Below are positions 1-12,100 of a DNA stretch of 64,000 nt, one piece after another. Position numbers and translations under genes: made by a program. Origin of the DNA: Synaphobranchus kaupii (Eukaryota; Chordata; Actinopteri; Anguilliformes; Synaphobranchidae); NCBI GenBank assembly GCA_029718625.1, contig CM056380.1:110289021-110353020 (forward strand). The letters are read 5' to 3'. Each line of letters starts with the position of its first letter. Positions within the stretch are counted from its first letter, which is position 1. The notes below the pieces were generated by a model. The model did not search any database. It was given only the letters and a program-made list of their open reading frames with translations, and was not told the DNA's origin.

Positions 1-48
1 GGGCCCTGTAATTCCTGTGAAGGCGGCCAGGGGGCGGTAGAGCGTTAC

Positions 49-177
49 CTGAACGTCCCTCACCAGATCCTCACTGCTCTGGTTCTTACGCAGGGTGGGG
101 GCGGCCGGTTCTGTTGACTCAAAACATGGACAAGGGGCGCACCTTCTTATCTTTGTCCCTCCTCAGGATCTCTGTGT
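49..177 (-). CDS. tp53bp2: tp53bp2 exon 11, carrying a 1-base frameshift
   Basis: Reads [19 protein letters not shown], then hits an immediate TGA. The conserved block [16 protein letters not shown] continues in another frame. The break is at a run of four A on the plus strand (121-124); three would keep the frame. With that base removed the exon is 128 bases, ends phase 0 and meets donor gtaacg, as the family expects. A homopolymer error is the simplest cause. Acceptor gttatag; an alternative cag six bases on is less good for phase. Confidence 0.88.
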
Positions 178-3100
178 CTATAACCAGAAGAGACAGGACA
201 GCACCATAGACGTCAGCATTCGTGTATGTGTAACATAGGTCTCATTTACAGTTAAACATTTAAGTATTTAGCAGATCCTCTTTTGCAGAGATTTAGAAAT
301 TGCACAGGCAACACACACACACACACGATTAAGTCCAAGTTAAACTTCGACAAAGAAGTCTCCCCAGTTATTTCCCATGTAGACCTACAGGGGTGTGCCA
401 TTTTCATTATTAATTTGCACTTAATTGATCCATTAAAGCAGCCAAATCAAATCAATATTTGATTTGATTTGACAGCCGATTACACAGTTAAGTCACCTCT
501 CCTGGTTTTGTGGGTCTGAACCTGAAATTGTTGCTGGTTTTTAAAGCACAACTGAACTTTGGGTTGTGTAGTTACCTGGCCACGATATGACTCCAAATGG
601 TGGGGAAATATGTTCGTTAGTTGCTCTGTGTTCCCCTGGGGCGATAATCCAGAATTAGGGTATTTGTCGCTCTCCATTCACTTCTATAGGGCAGCTAAAA
701 ACGGTCTCAAAATGACACTTCTAGCATGTATATGAATGCGGACTGGTTACTGTTTGTATTTACAGAATCCGCTTCGTTCGCGTTCGTATACGTGCTAGAA
801 GTATCATTTTGAGACCGTTTTAGCTGCCCTATAGAAGTGAATGGAGAGCGACAAATACCGTATTCTGGAATTATCACCCCAGGGGAGCCCAGAGCAACTA
901 GCAAACATATTTCGCCACCATTTGGACTCATATCATGGCCAGGTAACTACACAATCCAAAGTTCTACCAAAGTTCAGTTGTGCTGTAAGGTGAAAAGAGG
1001 CTCTGCGTGGGGGGGGGGGGGGCAGTTACCTTGCTCCATCGCAGAGGTGGGGGAGGGGCCATGGGCACCGTTGGATTCTGGGACGGAGCCTCCCTGGTCC
1101 GACAGCTTGGCCAAATGGAGGCGTGGTCCTGAGATGAGGGGGAGACGAGTGATCGTTAGACTCTGGGAGCTCACTGTTGCTAACCTTGTATGATCACTTA
1201 CAAGTCGAAGAGGCATCAGAAACACACACGCTCTTTAGCTGCTGGTACAATTTGGAAAACAATCCTACAGATCTATGAAAATCCTCATAGAATCATCTCA
1301 CTAACCTAAACATACAAATCGTATGAAAGAACAATTTTGATTGGAATGTTGGGGTCAAAATTCACATTTCTTAAAAGAAAATTTGTCTTTAACTACAGAT
1401 TTTGTTCTGGAATCTAAAGGATGCAAATACCTCAAATAATGTGTTAGGCCTGCTTCTGTCAGAACTGTGAACTGCTCAGCGAGTCATTTATCCCCCCTAC
1501 TCTGAGCTTAACACAGACCTGCAAAGGTCTTTGATTTGGCCAACGTTCAAATAACTGCACCAGGCTAAAGCTGCACATTTTACAGCTGCGCCAGGCTAAA
1601 GCTGCACATTTTACAACTGCGCCAGGCTAAAGCTGCACATTTTACAACTGCGCCAGGCTAAAGCTGCACATTTTTACAACTGCGCCAGGCTAAAGCTGCA
1701 CATTTTACAACTGCGCCAGGCTAAAGCTGCACATTTTACAACTGCGCCAGGCTTAAAGCTGCACATTTACAAAAAAACCCAAAGACACACAATGCATGTC
1801 ATTTATTTTACGTGGTTGGTCCAGGGTCATCGCGTAACAGTCACAGAGATGACTCATGCCAGAGGTGACCCTTCTGTTCTGACCAGCTGACCCGTTCACA
1901 GAAAGAGTGAAAATGAAATGGGAAAACCATGTAATCGTTCCGGATAGTTCCAGTGCCATATGAATAACGTGGTGATGAAGAGGAAGAGGAAGCTATGGGG
2001 GGGGGGGGGTCTCTGTCTGGCCCTCTTCTTTCATGTGAAAGCGACAAATCCGTTCACACGCAAACCGCCAGGTCCTGGAGCTCGTTCACACTGGCCCTGC
2101 TTGTTCACCGAGCCAGGTCCGAAAGCAAATGTGTGTGTACGCACGTGCCCGCATGGACCCACACACAAACAGGCATGCACGCACATACACACATGCAAAG
2201 AGACAAACATCCATACAAAGACATGTATGAACGCGCACACACACACACAGCCTGTACCTTTCCGCCTCGTCCGCAGGTCCTTCAGTGGTTTCAGTAAAAA
2301 CATCGCTCCCAGAAAGAAAGAAAAAATACAACCTCTGCCAAAAAAAGAGGGGAAAAAAATAAAACCCCACCTATTATTCAGCCAACGAAGCAAAATCCCA
2401 GATCGTGTCCGAATTCGGCCAGGCCCTCACTCAAATGCGAGCGGGACAGTCCTGATTCCAGACCGGAGCTCTTCCCGCTGGACCGCGGGTGAGAAAGCGG
2501 TACAAGCGGGACCGCGCATCCTCGCCCCCCCTCCTACTCCCCCCGTCATTCTTTCCCACTGGACATGAGCTCCTCATGCGGAAGTGATCACCTAACATCA
2601 CGGCCGACCTGCAAAAACCTGTTACTTCCCTGCTCCGCCCACAGCCGGGGGGGGGGGGGGGGGTAGGGGGGGTGGATGTGTGTCCAATCACAGGTTTCCC
2701 CCGGAGGGGGGGTCATTCATGTTTAAATATTATGACAAACACTTTCCCGTCTTTGGGGAAGAGCCATTTAAAGAGGACCACATGAGTCAGGCTGACTCAT
2801 CTTTTGGACAGAAAAAGCCCCTAAATTAGATTTCCCCCCTTTTTTTCCTTTCACATGGCTGGTGTTTAATCACCGTAAACTGCTGCTGCACCTTTGATCA
2901 CTGGTGCGAGGCTCTAAGGTTTTAAAGAGACGCTGCCCGCTGAGGTAAAAAATGACTACTTGAGCTTCTTACTCTGAGTCAAGCCTACCGCTGATCTTCA
3001 GATGAATCAGACGGCTTCTCAAAAGCACGACACATAGAGCCAGCTTGTACACAAGTTTAATGCCAACAGTGCGATACTGTGGAGTCGAGACACGAGTCTG

Positions 3101-6100
3101 CCTGGCCCACGCAGTAAAACGGCTCATTTACACTCTGCCTCCCTCTAGTGGTTAGAATGAATCACTGCATCCTGCAGGCTTTATCAGGGGGCAGTGTGGG
3201 GCTTATTGCCAGAGATCAGTGGCAGCCCAAAGGCCCAGGCCCAGCTGGGATGGATGAAGTGAGGAGAGAGGATGGCAGGAGGATGCAACCACAGAACACG
3301 CACATGCACACGCATGCACACTGAGCTGAGAGACAACATGGCAATACGGACGCACACAAAAACAAGCCTACATATGCCCAAGCATGCTCACATACATGCA
3401 GCAGCATATGCATACACACACACACCACACTGACTTGCAACACGGGTGAACAGTACCCACTGCTACTGGTACTGAAATAAATCTGATTCTGACCGACAAA
3501 AGAATTCTCTCCAGCAGTACAGAACACATTATCATATACAAGCTGCAAAGTCTATTTTTAATATCTATTTCCAATGCATTTCCCTCACTTCTCTGGGCCC
3601 TTGAAGTGTCCAGTGAAGACACTCCAAACAGCTAAGCAAGGATCCACAGTCTCAATACAGAACACTGTTGCTGGGATACACAATTAGAATGCTGGCGCAT
3701 TTCAAAAGTATAGAGAAGGACTTCAGAATGGGGAGTCACATGATCAGGGCTTTTGTAGCAGTCCTGAGGCATCATAACGCGACATTTGGAGTGAACACTG
3801 GCTTCAGTGAGCAGGGGTGCACGGCATGGCGAAAAGACGTGTGTAGGGGATGAGAGGAGGTTTAGGTGTAGATGAGAAAGGGGGTTAGGCTGTAGGTGAA
3901 GAAGGTGGAGTTGGGGGTTAGGCTGTAGGTGAAGAAGGTGGAGTTGGGGTTATGGTGATGAGAGGGGTTTAGGCTGTAGGTGAAGAAGGTGGAGTTGGGG
4001 GTTAGGCTGTAGGTGAAGAAGGTGGAGTTGGGGTTATGGTGATGAGAGGGGGTTAGGGTGTAGGTGAAGAAGGTGGAGTTAGGGTGTAGGTGATCAGAGG
4101 GGGTTATAGAGTGTGAAGACTGCAGTGTGCGGAGTATTTTCACTGCACATTGGGACGCCCTTATCGACTCGAAGATGTTGTTCCCGGTCGTGATGAGTCG
4201 TTTGTGAACAAATGGCTCTTTTTTAACGGCTCTCTTTGGTAAACGGGAACCAATTCTTTTCAGTGGACTATCCATTTAGTTTGGCTCTTTTTCCCCCGTC
4301 TTGTGCCAAGGAAAGTCGTGGGTGACGTCACTTTGTCCATATTTTTTCTACAGTCTATGGTGTGGGTTAGGGTGTAGGTGCTGAGGGGGTTTGGTATAGC
4401 TGAATTAAGGGTGTAGAAGAGGGGGTTTGGTATAGCTGAGTTAAGGGTGTAGATGAGGGTGTTTGGTATAGCTGAGTTAAGGGTGTAGAAGAGGGGGTTT
4501 GGTATAGCTGAGTTAAGGGTGTAGATGAGGGGGTGTTGGGTATAGATTCGCTCAGGGTGTAGAAGAGGGGGTTTGGTATAGCTGAGTTAAGGGTGTAGAT
4601 GAGGGGGTTTTGGGTATAGATTAGCTCAGGGTAGAGATGAGGGGGCTTGGTATAGCTGAGTTAAGGGTGTAGATGAGGGTGTTTGGTATAGCTGAGTTAA
4701 GGGTGTAGATGAGGGGGTTTTGGGTATAGATTAGCTCAGGGTGGAGATGAGGGGTTTTGGGTATAGATTAGCTCAGGGTGTAGAAGAGTGGGTTTGGTAT
4801 AGCTGAGTTAAGGGTGTAGATGAGGGGGTTTTGGGTATAGATTTGCTCAGGGTGTAGAAGAGGGGGTTTGGTATAGCTGAGTTAAGGGTGTAGATGAGGG
4901 GGTTTTGGGTATAGATTAGCTCAGGGTAGAGATGAGGGGGTTTAGTATAGCTGAGTTAAGGGTGTAGATGAGGGGGCTTGGTATAGCTGAGTTAAGGGTG
5001 TAGATGAGGGTGTTTGGTATAGCTGAGTTAAGGGTGTAGATGAGGGGGTTTTGGGTATAGATTAGCTCAGGGTGGAGATGAGGGGTTTGGGGTATAGATT
5101 AGCTCAGGGTGGAGATGAGGGGGTTTAGTATAGCTGAGTTAAGGGTGTAGATGAGGGGGTTTTGGGTATAGATTAGCTCAGGGTGTAGAAGAGGGGGTTT
5201 GGTATATCTGAGTTAAGGGTGTAGATGAGGGGGTTTTGGGTATAGATTAGCTCAGGGTGGAGATGAGGGGGTTTAGTATAGCTGGGTTAAGGGTGTTGAT
5301 GAGGGGGTTTGGTATAGCTGAGTTAAGGGTGTAGATGAGGGTGTTTGGTATAGTTGAGTTAAGGGTGTAGATGAGGGGGTTTTGGGTATAGATTAGCTCA
5401 GGGTGGAGATGAGGGGTTTTGGGTATAGATTAGCTCAGGGCGTAGATGCATACCTCCAGGAGCTCTGCCCCTTGTCTGGCCTTTGAGGGGGCTGTCCTGG
5501 AAGGGCAGGGTGACCGTGCCGTCGGGGTAGGCGGGCTTTAGCAGGGCGTCGCCGTTCACAAGCCCGCGCGGCATGGTAGCGGACTGTATGTAGGGGCCCA
5601 CGGCCGCCACCCGCGAGGGGCCGTTCTGCTGTGGCGGGTTTCCATCCACAGGGGGCTGTGGGAGCAAATAACAGCCACGAGCTGAGCATCAGGTCTGTGG
5701 ATAACCATTAACAGAGAGGAGGTGATACCAATGGCGGTAAATGGCAGTACATTCACATTTAACACCCTCTACTAGCATTTGGAATTCAGAACTCAGTTAT
5801 GTTATGGAACTCCGAGATGACGGCAGGAAGCATCAGATCCTGTGCAGTCATCCCACAATCTTCCCCTTACAGGTACAGAAACTATTTCACTCCATAGAAG
5901 TTGCTGGAAAAATAACATAACATTTTCATAATGACATTTCACCTTTGGGGGGGAAAGAAATTTTTTTAAATAAAAAATAAAAACCCCATCTTCAACCATT
6001 TCTAACTGGATTAACTTCAGCTTCTGAGCCGCTTAGTCTAAATATCGCCTGTTGAATTAAGGCTCACAAGAAAAATTTCATAAACAAGATTTTTTATATT

Positions 6101-9100
6101 TTGTTTAATATAGCCGTTTAAGATTTCTCCCCTCAAAACATCTGAGAGACCGACACCAGCTATGCGAGGTCATTCATAGTTTTACCTTGTGATGTTCACT
6201 CTTGGCAGCCTTGTCTCTAACGGGGATGCCATTCTAAAGACAAAAAGAGAAAGAAATTGGCGGTGCCATTTACCAGAAATCTCCGTCAGATTCTTACAAG
6301 ACGCTGTCCTTCAAAGTCGTCCCTCTCGAGTCGGTATAAAACATGTTAGCCGGACGGTTTCAAGATGTTTTCTGCAAACGTCTCTGGCAGTGACCGGTGG
6401 TAAGACGTAATGCCCCATTGTACCCGGAGTGGTCTGAGCGAGCCAGCCTCATTAACATTCTGGACAGGGTGGCAGTAAATTACCTACTCACAGTGGCCTA
6501 TTCAAAGCATTTCTGTGCCTATTATGACAGGGCTTATTATTTAATCGCCAATATCGCCACGGTCTGTCCAAGCATAGGAATATGAAAAGTAAGGAGTATC
6601 CATTTTATTCGGAGGCAAAAGGTTCTGCAAAAACCCCACACTGAAACCCTCTTTGTTGAAAGATGACAGTGAAAAGATGTTCTCAAGACCAAACGCTCAC
6701 TCTAATGAGCAAACGGTCATGCCGTTTAGATTGAGAACTCATTATAAGGGATAAGTGTGCACGGGGATTTACAGACACTGCTTTGCAGGATGGGAAATAG
6801 AAAAATTGAGAAAGATCAGACCTAAAAAAAAAAAAAGCAAGCAAGTGAGGTAAACTCCCCAGAACACCCTGTTTATCTCCAGGGCAGGCTGGAAACCCTA
6901 GGGTTAAGAATTCTGGAGGCTCCAGCAGGGGGAGCGCTTCTCACAGTCAGTGAGAATGCTGGCGCTCCAGTAGGGGGAGCTCTTCTCACAGGCAGTGAGA
7001 ATACTGGAGGTTCCAGTAGGGGGCGCTCTACTCACAGGCAGTGAGAATGCTGGAGGTACCAGTAGGGGGAGCTCTACTCACAGGCAGTGAGAATGCTGGA
7101 GGCTCCAGTAGGGGGAGCTCTTCTCACAGGCAGTGAGAATACTGGAGGTTCCAGTAGGGGGCGCTCTACTCACAGGCAGTGAGAATGCTGGAGGTACCAG
7201 TAGGGGGAGCTCTACTCACAGGCAGTGAGAATGCTGGAGGCTCCAGCAGGGGGAGCTCTACTCACAGGCAGGTTCTCCTTCTGCTGCAGGGCCACTTTCT
7301 TCTTCCACAGTCGGTCTCGCAGCTCGCCGACGCGCCGGTCCATGGCCGCCACCTCCTGGTTGCGCTTGTTCAGGCTCTCACGCTGCAGCAGCAGCTTGGC
7401 GTTCTGCTCCTGGTTCAGACGGTTCCTCAGCTGCCCAGACGCAGATCCATTAGTATAAGTGCCGATCTGCTTCACGCACAGTGCCAAGACCATCAGCGTA
7501 ATGACTTAACTAGGGCCCATGTGTGTAAAGCATCTCAGAGCAGGAGCGCTGATATAGGATCACTTCAGCTCATAATGGACCTGGTTAGGATACGGACTGG
7601 CAGAACCTGATCTTAGATCAGCACTCCTACTAAGAGATGCTTTATATGCACTGTCCCTGATTATCCTGAGTAATGCGCAAGTTTCAGATTTTTGAGTTGT
7701 GTGTGTAGGATATTTTGTTCAATTAAAAAAAACAAAAACATTTATTTAACAATATTTATTTAAAATGTATATATGTGCAAGTGCTTTAAATTATTTTTCT
7801 ATAGTTACTAGGTATTAGGAGTTGTCAATGAACCATGCCAAGAAAGCGACTAAGTGGGTGGCCTTTACAGGTTTTATGCAAAAATGCTTAGTGCTGTACG
7901 TCCAACAAAGAACTTTCACAGGGTTTGTTTTTTCTACAGAAAATAACCAGGAAATAAACCGGCAGCTTAATTAAAGCAGTTTCTGTGTTTGCAGTGACAG
8001 CTCTACGTGGCTGATTTAAAGTGCATGAGGACAGTGAGATGTGACTGAATCTGGCGGTAGATCAGGGTTGTCCTTGGTACCTGCAGCTCCTTGTACATGC
8101 GGTCCAGCTCAGCCGCGGAGCTCTGGTTGTCGTGGAAGGCGTCCATCTTGCCGTTCTTCAGCATCTCAAGCTGGCGGCTCAGATCCTCCACCTTCGACAC
8201 GGCGGCTACCAGCTCCCTCTGCTTCTGCTGAAACAGACTGCTCATCTGCTCAATCTCCTCCACTGGGAGATAAAGAGAGGGGGACAGGGAGAGGGAGAGA
8301 AAAAGAGGGGGACAGGGAGAGCACAAGAGAGGCAGAGTGAGGTTATGAGTAGCCTGGTCAGGCCTGTGGTGCCCATAAGATTTTGAGCAGTCTGGTCAGG
8401 CTCATTGCATCCGTAAGGCTATGAGCAGCCTTGGTAAGCACCTGTAGTACCCGTAAGATTATGAGCAGTATGGTCAGGCTCATTGTACCCGTAAGGTTAT
8501 GAGCAGTCTGGTCAGGCTCATGATACCCGTAAGGTTATGAGCAGCTTGGTTGGGCTTGTGGTACCCGTAAGATTATGAGTAGTCCGGTCAGGCTCATTGT
8601 ACCCATACGGTTATGCGTTTATATTCGAGAAAAGTAAAACTTGCATTTGCCCGCAAAATTAATGACATATATGGACTTGACCTAGGCTCACCCAGTTTGC
8701 CGTTGCCGAGGCGCTTCTGCTCCACCTGGCCCTTGAGGGCCCGGACTTTCTTCAGCCGGGCCTCCTGACTCTCCGCATTCTCCCGCAGCTTCCGAAGCTT
8801 CTCCTGCTCCGAGGCCTGCTGCTGCTGCTGCTGCTGCCGCTGGTCCTGCTGCTTCAGGTAGCGCAGTCGCTGCTCCTGTGGATCAGCCAACATACATAGT
8901 GCCTATCAATGAACCACGCCAACATACATAGTGCCCATAAATGAACCAAGCCAACATACATAGTGCCCATCAATGAACCAAGCCAACATACATAGTGCCC
9001 ATCAATGAACCAAGCCAACATACATAGTGCCCATAAATGAACCAAACCAACATACATAGTGCCCATAAATTAACCAAGCCAACATACATCGTCCCCATAA

Positions 9101-12100
9101 ATGAACCAAGCCAATGCATAGAGCACCCAACATACATAGTGCCCATGAAGGAACCAAGCCAACGCATAGAGCACCCATTAATGAACCACAATGAACCAAC
9201 CCAACGCATACCTCGCCCATCAGGGAACCAACCCAACACACACAGTGGGCATCAATGAACCAACCCAACGCATAGAGTACCCATCAATGAACCAACCCAA
9301 CGCATACCTCACCCATCAGGGAACCAACCCAACACACACAGTGGGCATCAATGAACCAACCCAACGCATAGAGCACCCATCAATGAACCAACCCAACGCA
9401 TACCTCACCCATCAGGGAACCAACCCAACACACACAGTGCGCATAAATGAACCAACCCAACGCATAGAGCACCCATCAATGAACCAACCCAACGCATACC
9501 TCGCCCATCAGGGAACCAACCCAACACACACAGTGTCCACCAGGGAACCAATCCAACACACAGTGCGCATCAATGAATCAACCCAATGCATACCTCGCCC
9601 ACCATGGAACCAACCCAACACACACAGTGCGCATAAATGAACCAACCCAACGCATAGAGCACCCATCAATGAACCAACCCAACGCATACCTCACCCATCA
9701 GGGAACCAACCCAACACACACAGTGCGCATAAATGAACCAACCCAACGCATAGAGCACCCATCAATGAACCAACCCAACGCATACCTCGCCCATCAGGGA
9801 ACCAACCCAACACACACAGTGTCCACCAGGGAACCAATCCAACACACAGTGCGCATCAATGAATCAACCCAATGCATACCTCGCCCACCATGGAACCAAC
9901 CCAACACACATAATACCTATCAATGAACCAACCCAACACATACCTCACCCATCAGGGATCCAACCCAACACACACAGTGCCCACCAGGGAACCAATCCAA
10001 CACACACAGTGCACATCAATGAACCAACCCAATGCATACCTCGCCCATCGTGGAACCAACCCAACACACACACAATGCCTATCAATGAACCAGTCCAACG
10101 CATACACCGCCCAACACACACAGCACCCATCAGGGAACCAACCCAACACATACAGCACCTAACACACACAGCGCCCATCAGGGAACCAACCCAACGCATA
10201 CAGCGCCCATCAGGGAACTAATCCGACACACACAGTGTGCATCAGGATCCAACACAAAGTGCCTGGCACCTCTGTATAATTTTCTCACAAGAGACATTTT
10301 ACATTACATTACATTACAGGCCGTTAGCAGACGCTCTTATCCAGAGCGACATACACAACTTTGACTTACTGTGTAAATGGATACTAAGTACCTTGATCAA
10401 AGAAATCAAACCGAAAACCTTTCAGTCACTAGCCCAATTCTCTAACCATTATACTACACTGCCATTTTATTGTGGCCTCCTTCAGTTGACCAACAAAGTC
10501 AGAAATCTCTGCTTTTCTACAAAACTGAGGGTGTCTGTCCCGATTGTTCCCCTTCACATTTCCCCATTTGTGGGAAGTGGCAGGGATCGTTTTGCACACC
10601 TGCAGGCTCCACGATGGAACAGACCAATCTCTGGTGCCGATTCATGAGAGATCCCAGCATCTCATTTGAACGTGGCTGCCTGGACCACACAACTCAAGCT
10701 TTGTTTTTCTGTGCGGTTCCCCCCCACCCCCCTCCCTGGGGTGGACACAGCTGTGTCTCTCCGGCTTATACCGGCCTTTGTTGGGGTTAGGAGTCTTAGA
10801 GCTTAGCCAGAGGAATAAAGTGGCTCCCGGCACCGCAGGGGCCCCGCTGGGCCCTTCCCCTTCCTAGGCCTGCCCGTCTGATTGGCCCCATGCTGAGGCC
10901 TAGTTCTTCACGCCTCCGCTAACAATCGATTGCTGGCATCTGAAAGGCGCTGGGCCCTTTGTTTCAGTAAGAAAAACCGCTTCATCTGCACAGCAGAAAG
11001 GCTGAGGTTGCTGAACACACATCTGATTTGATCACACACCCTGCTCATCCACCTAAATGGCTCCTCCCACTCTGTTTCTTGTAATGAGACTGGTCACCTC
11101 CCATTAATGTGTCGACTGGTCACCCCCCAATAAGGAGACCATTAGTCACACCCAGTAGGGGGTCTACTGGTCACCCTCCAGTAAGGAGACTACTACGCCC
11201 CCCCAGTAAGAGGTATACTGGTCACCCCCCAGTAAGGAGTATACTGGCCACACCCCACCCCATCCCCCAGTTGCCATCCCTTCCACCTCCAAGCCCGTCA
11301 CTCTCCCCCACCTTGGAGGCCAGGAGCTGTTGCTGGGCATCGATCTGCTGCTGCTGCCTGGAGGCCATCTCCTGAAGCTCCGTCAGGGTCATGTCCATAC
11401 GAGGGGGTGCCACCTGCACAGGAAACAGTAAGACTTCACTTCCTGTCCCCAGTCTCCCACACCTGGGTCAGAAATACTTTTAAGCCTTGAGTGCTGTGAA
11501 ACTCCAGCAGATTACTGACAAATTTAAAAGAAAAAACATTTTCAGCAATATAGTCATTTTCCACAATTATACAAATTTTGTTAGCAACACATTTTCAAGA
11601 GAATATACACAAGAATATTGTGTGTTAATTTGAAGAAACAGTATTTTCAACAAAACATTTTACAAACCAAAACATGCATATGAAAGAAGAATTATTTGTC
11701 TGAATATTGGAGAAAATACACTTTTTCATTGTCAGTAACTTTACAGATATCTAAAGGGTTATTTAAAAAAAATAGAAAAAATAAATCCAAAAATAATTCC
11801 AGGTCTGTCGCCACAGCAACAACAGCCCAAGGAAACCCAGAGGATTTAATCTGTCGCAAGATTCCCCTCAGACACGCTTCACATAAACTTCAAAACATGA
11901 CTTGAGCAAACACGTGACGCGTGCGAGTCAACGTTTCCCTCCTTATGTGAACGAGCTCTCTCCCACGGTAATGTAAACTACGTGACCCTCCTTACTGGGT
12001 CAGTTTACAGTGCGCATTTCGGCTGACTCACGAGGCCCCGTGTGGTTGAGCTGGTTTAATTCCTCGTGTGCTTTGTGTACCGCAGCCCTAAGTTTTAAAA

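Larger units (their letters stand above)
1129..4359 (-). other. tp53bp2 intron 9, non-array part
   Basis: Besides the minisatellites at 1553 and 3860 it has G runs near 1996 and 2647, a CA-rich stretch at 2130-2255 and a CA-rich stretch at 3297-3425. Open frames here follow the repeats and are not genes. Confidence 0.8.

Noticed and set aside
8886..10245. CRISPR-like direct repeats
   Set aside because: Units are contiguous variants with no unique spacers, in a vertebrate intron. The arrays at 4360 and 20513 are rejected for the same reason.
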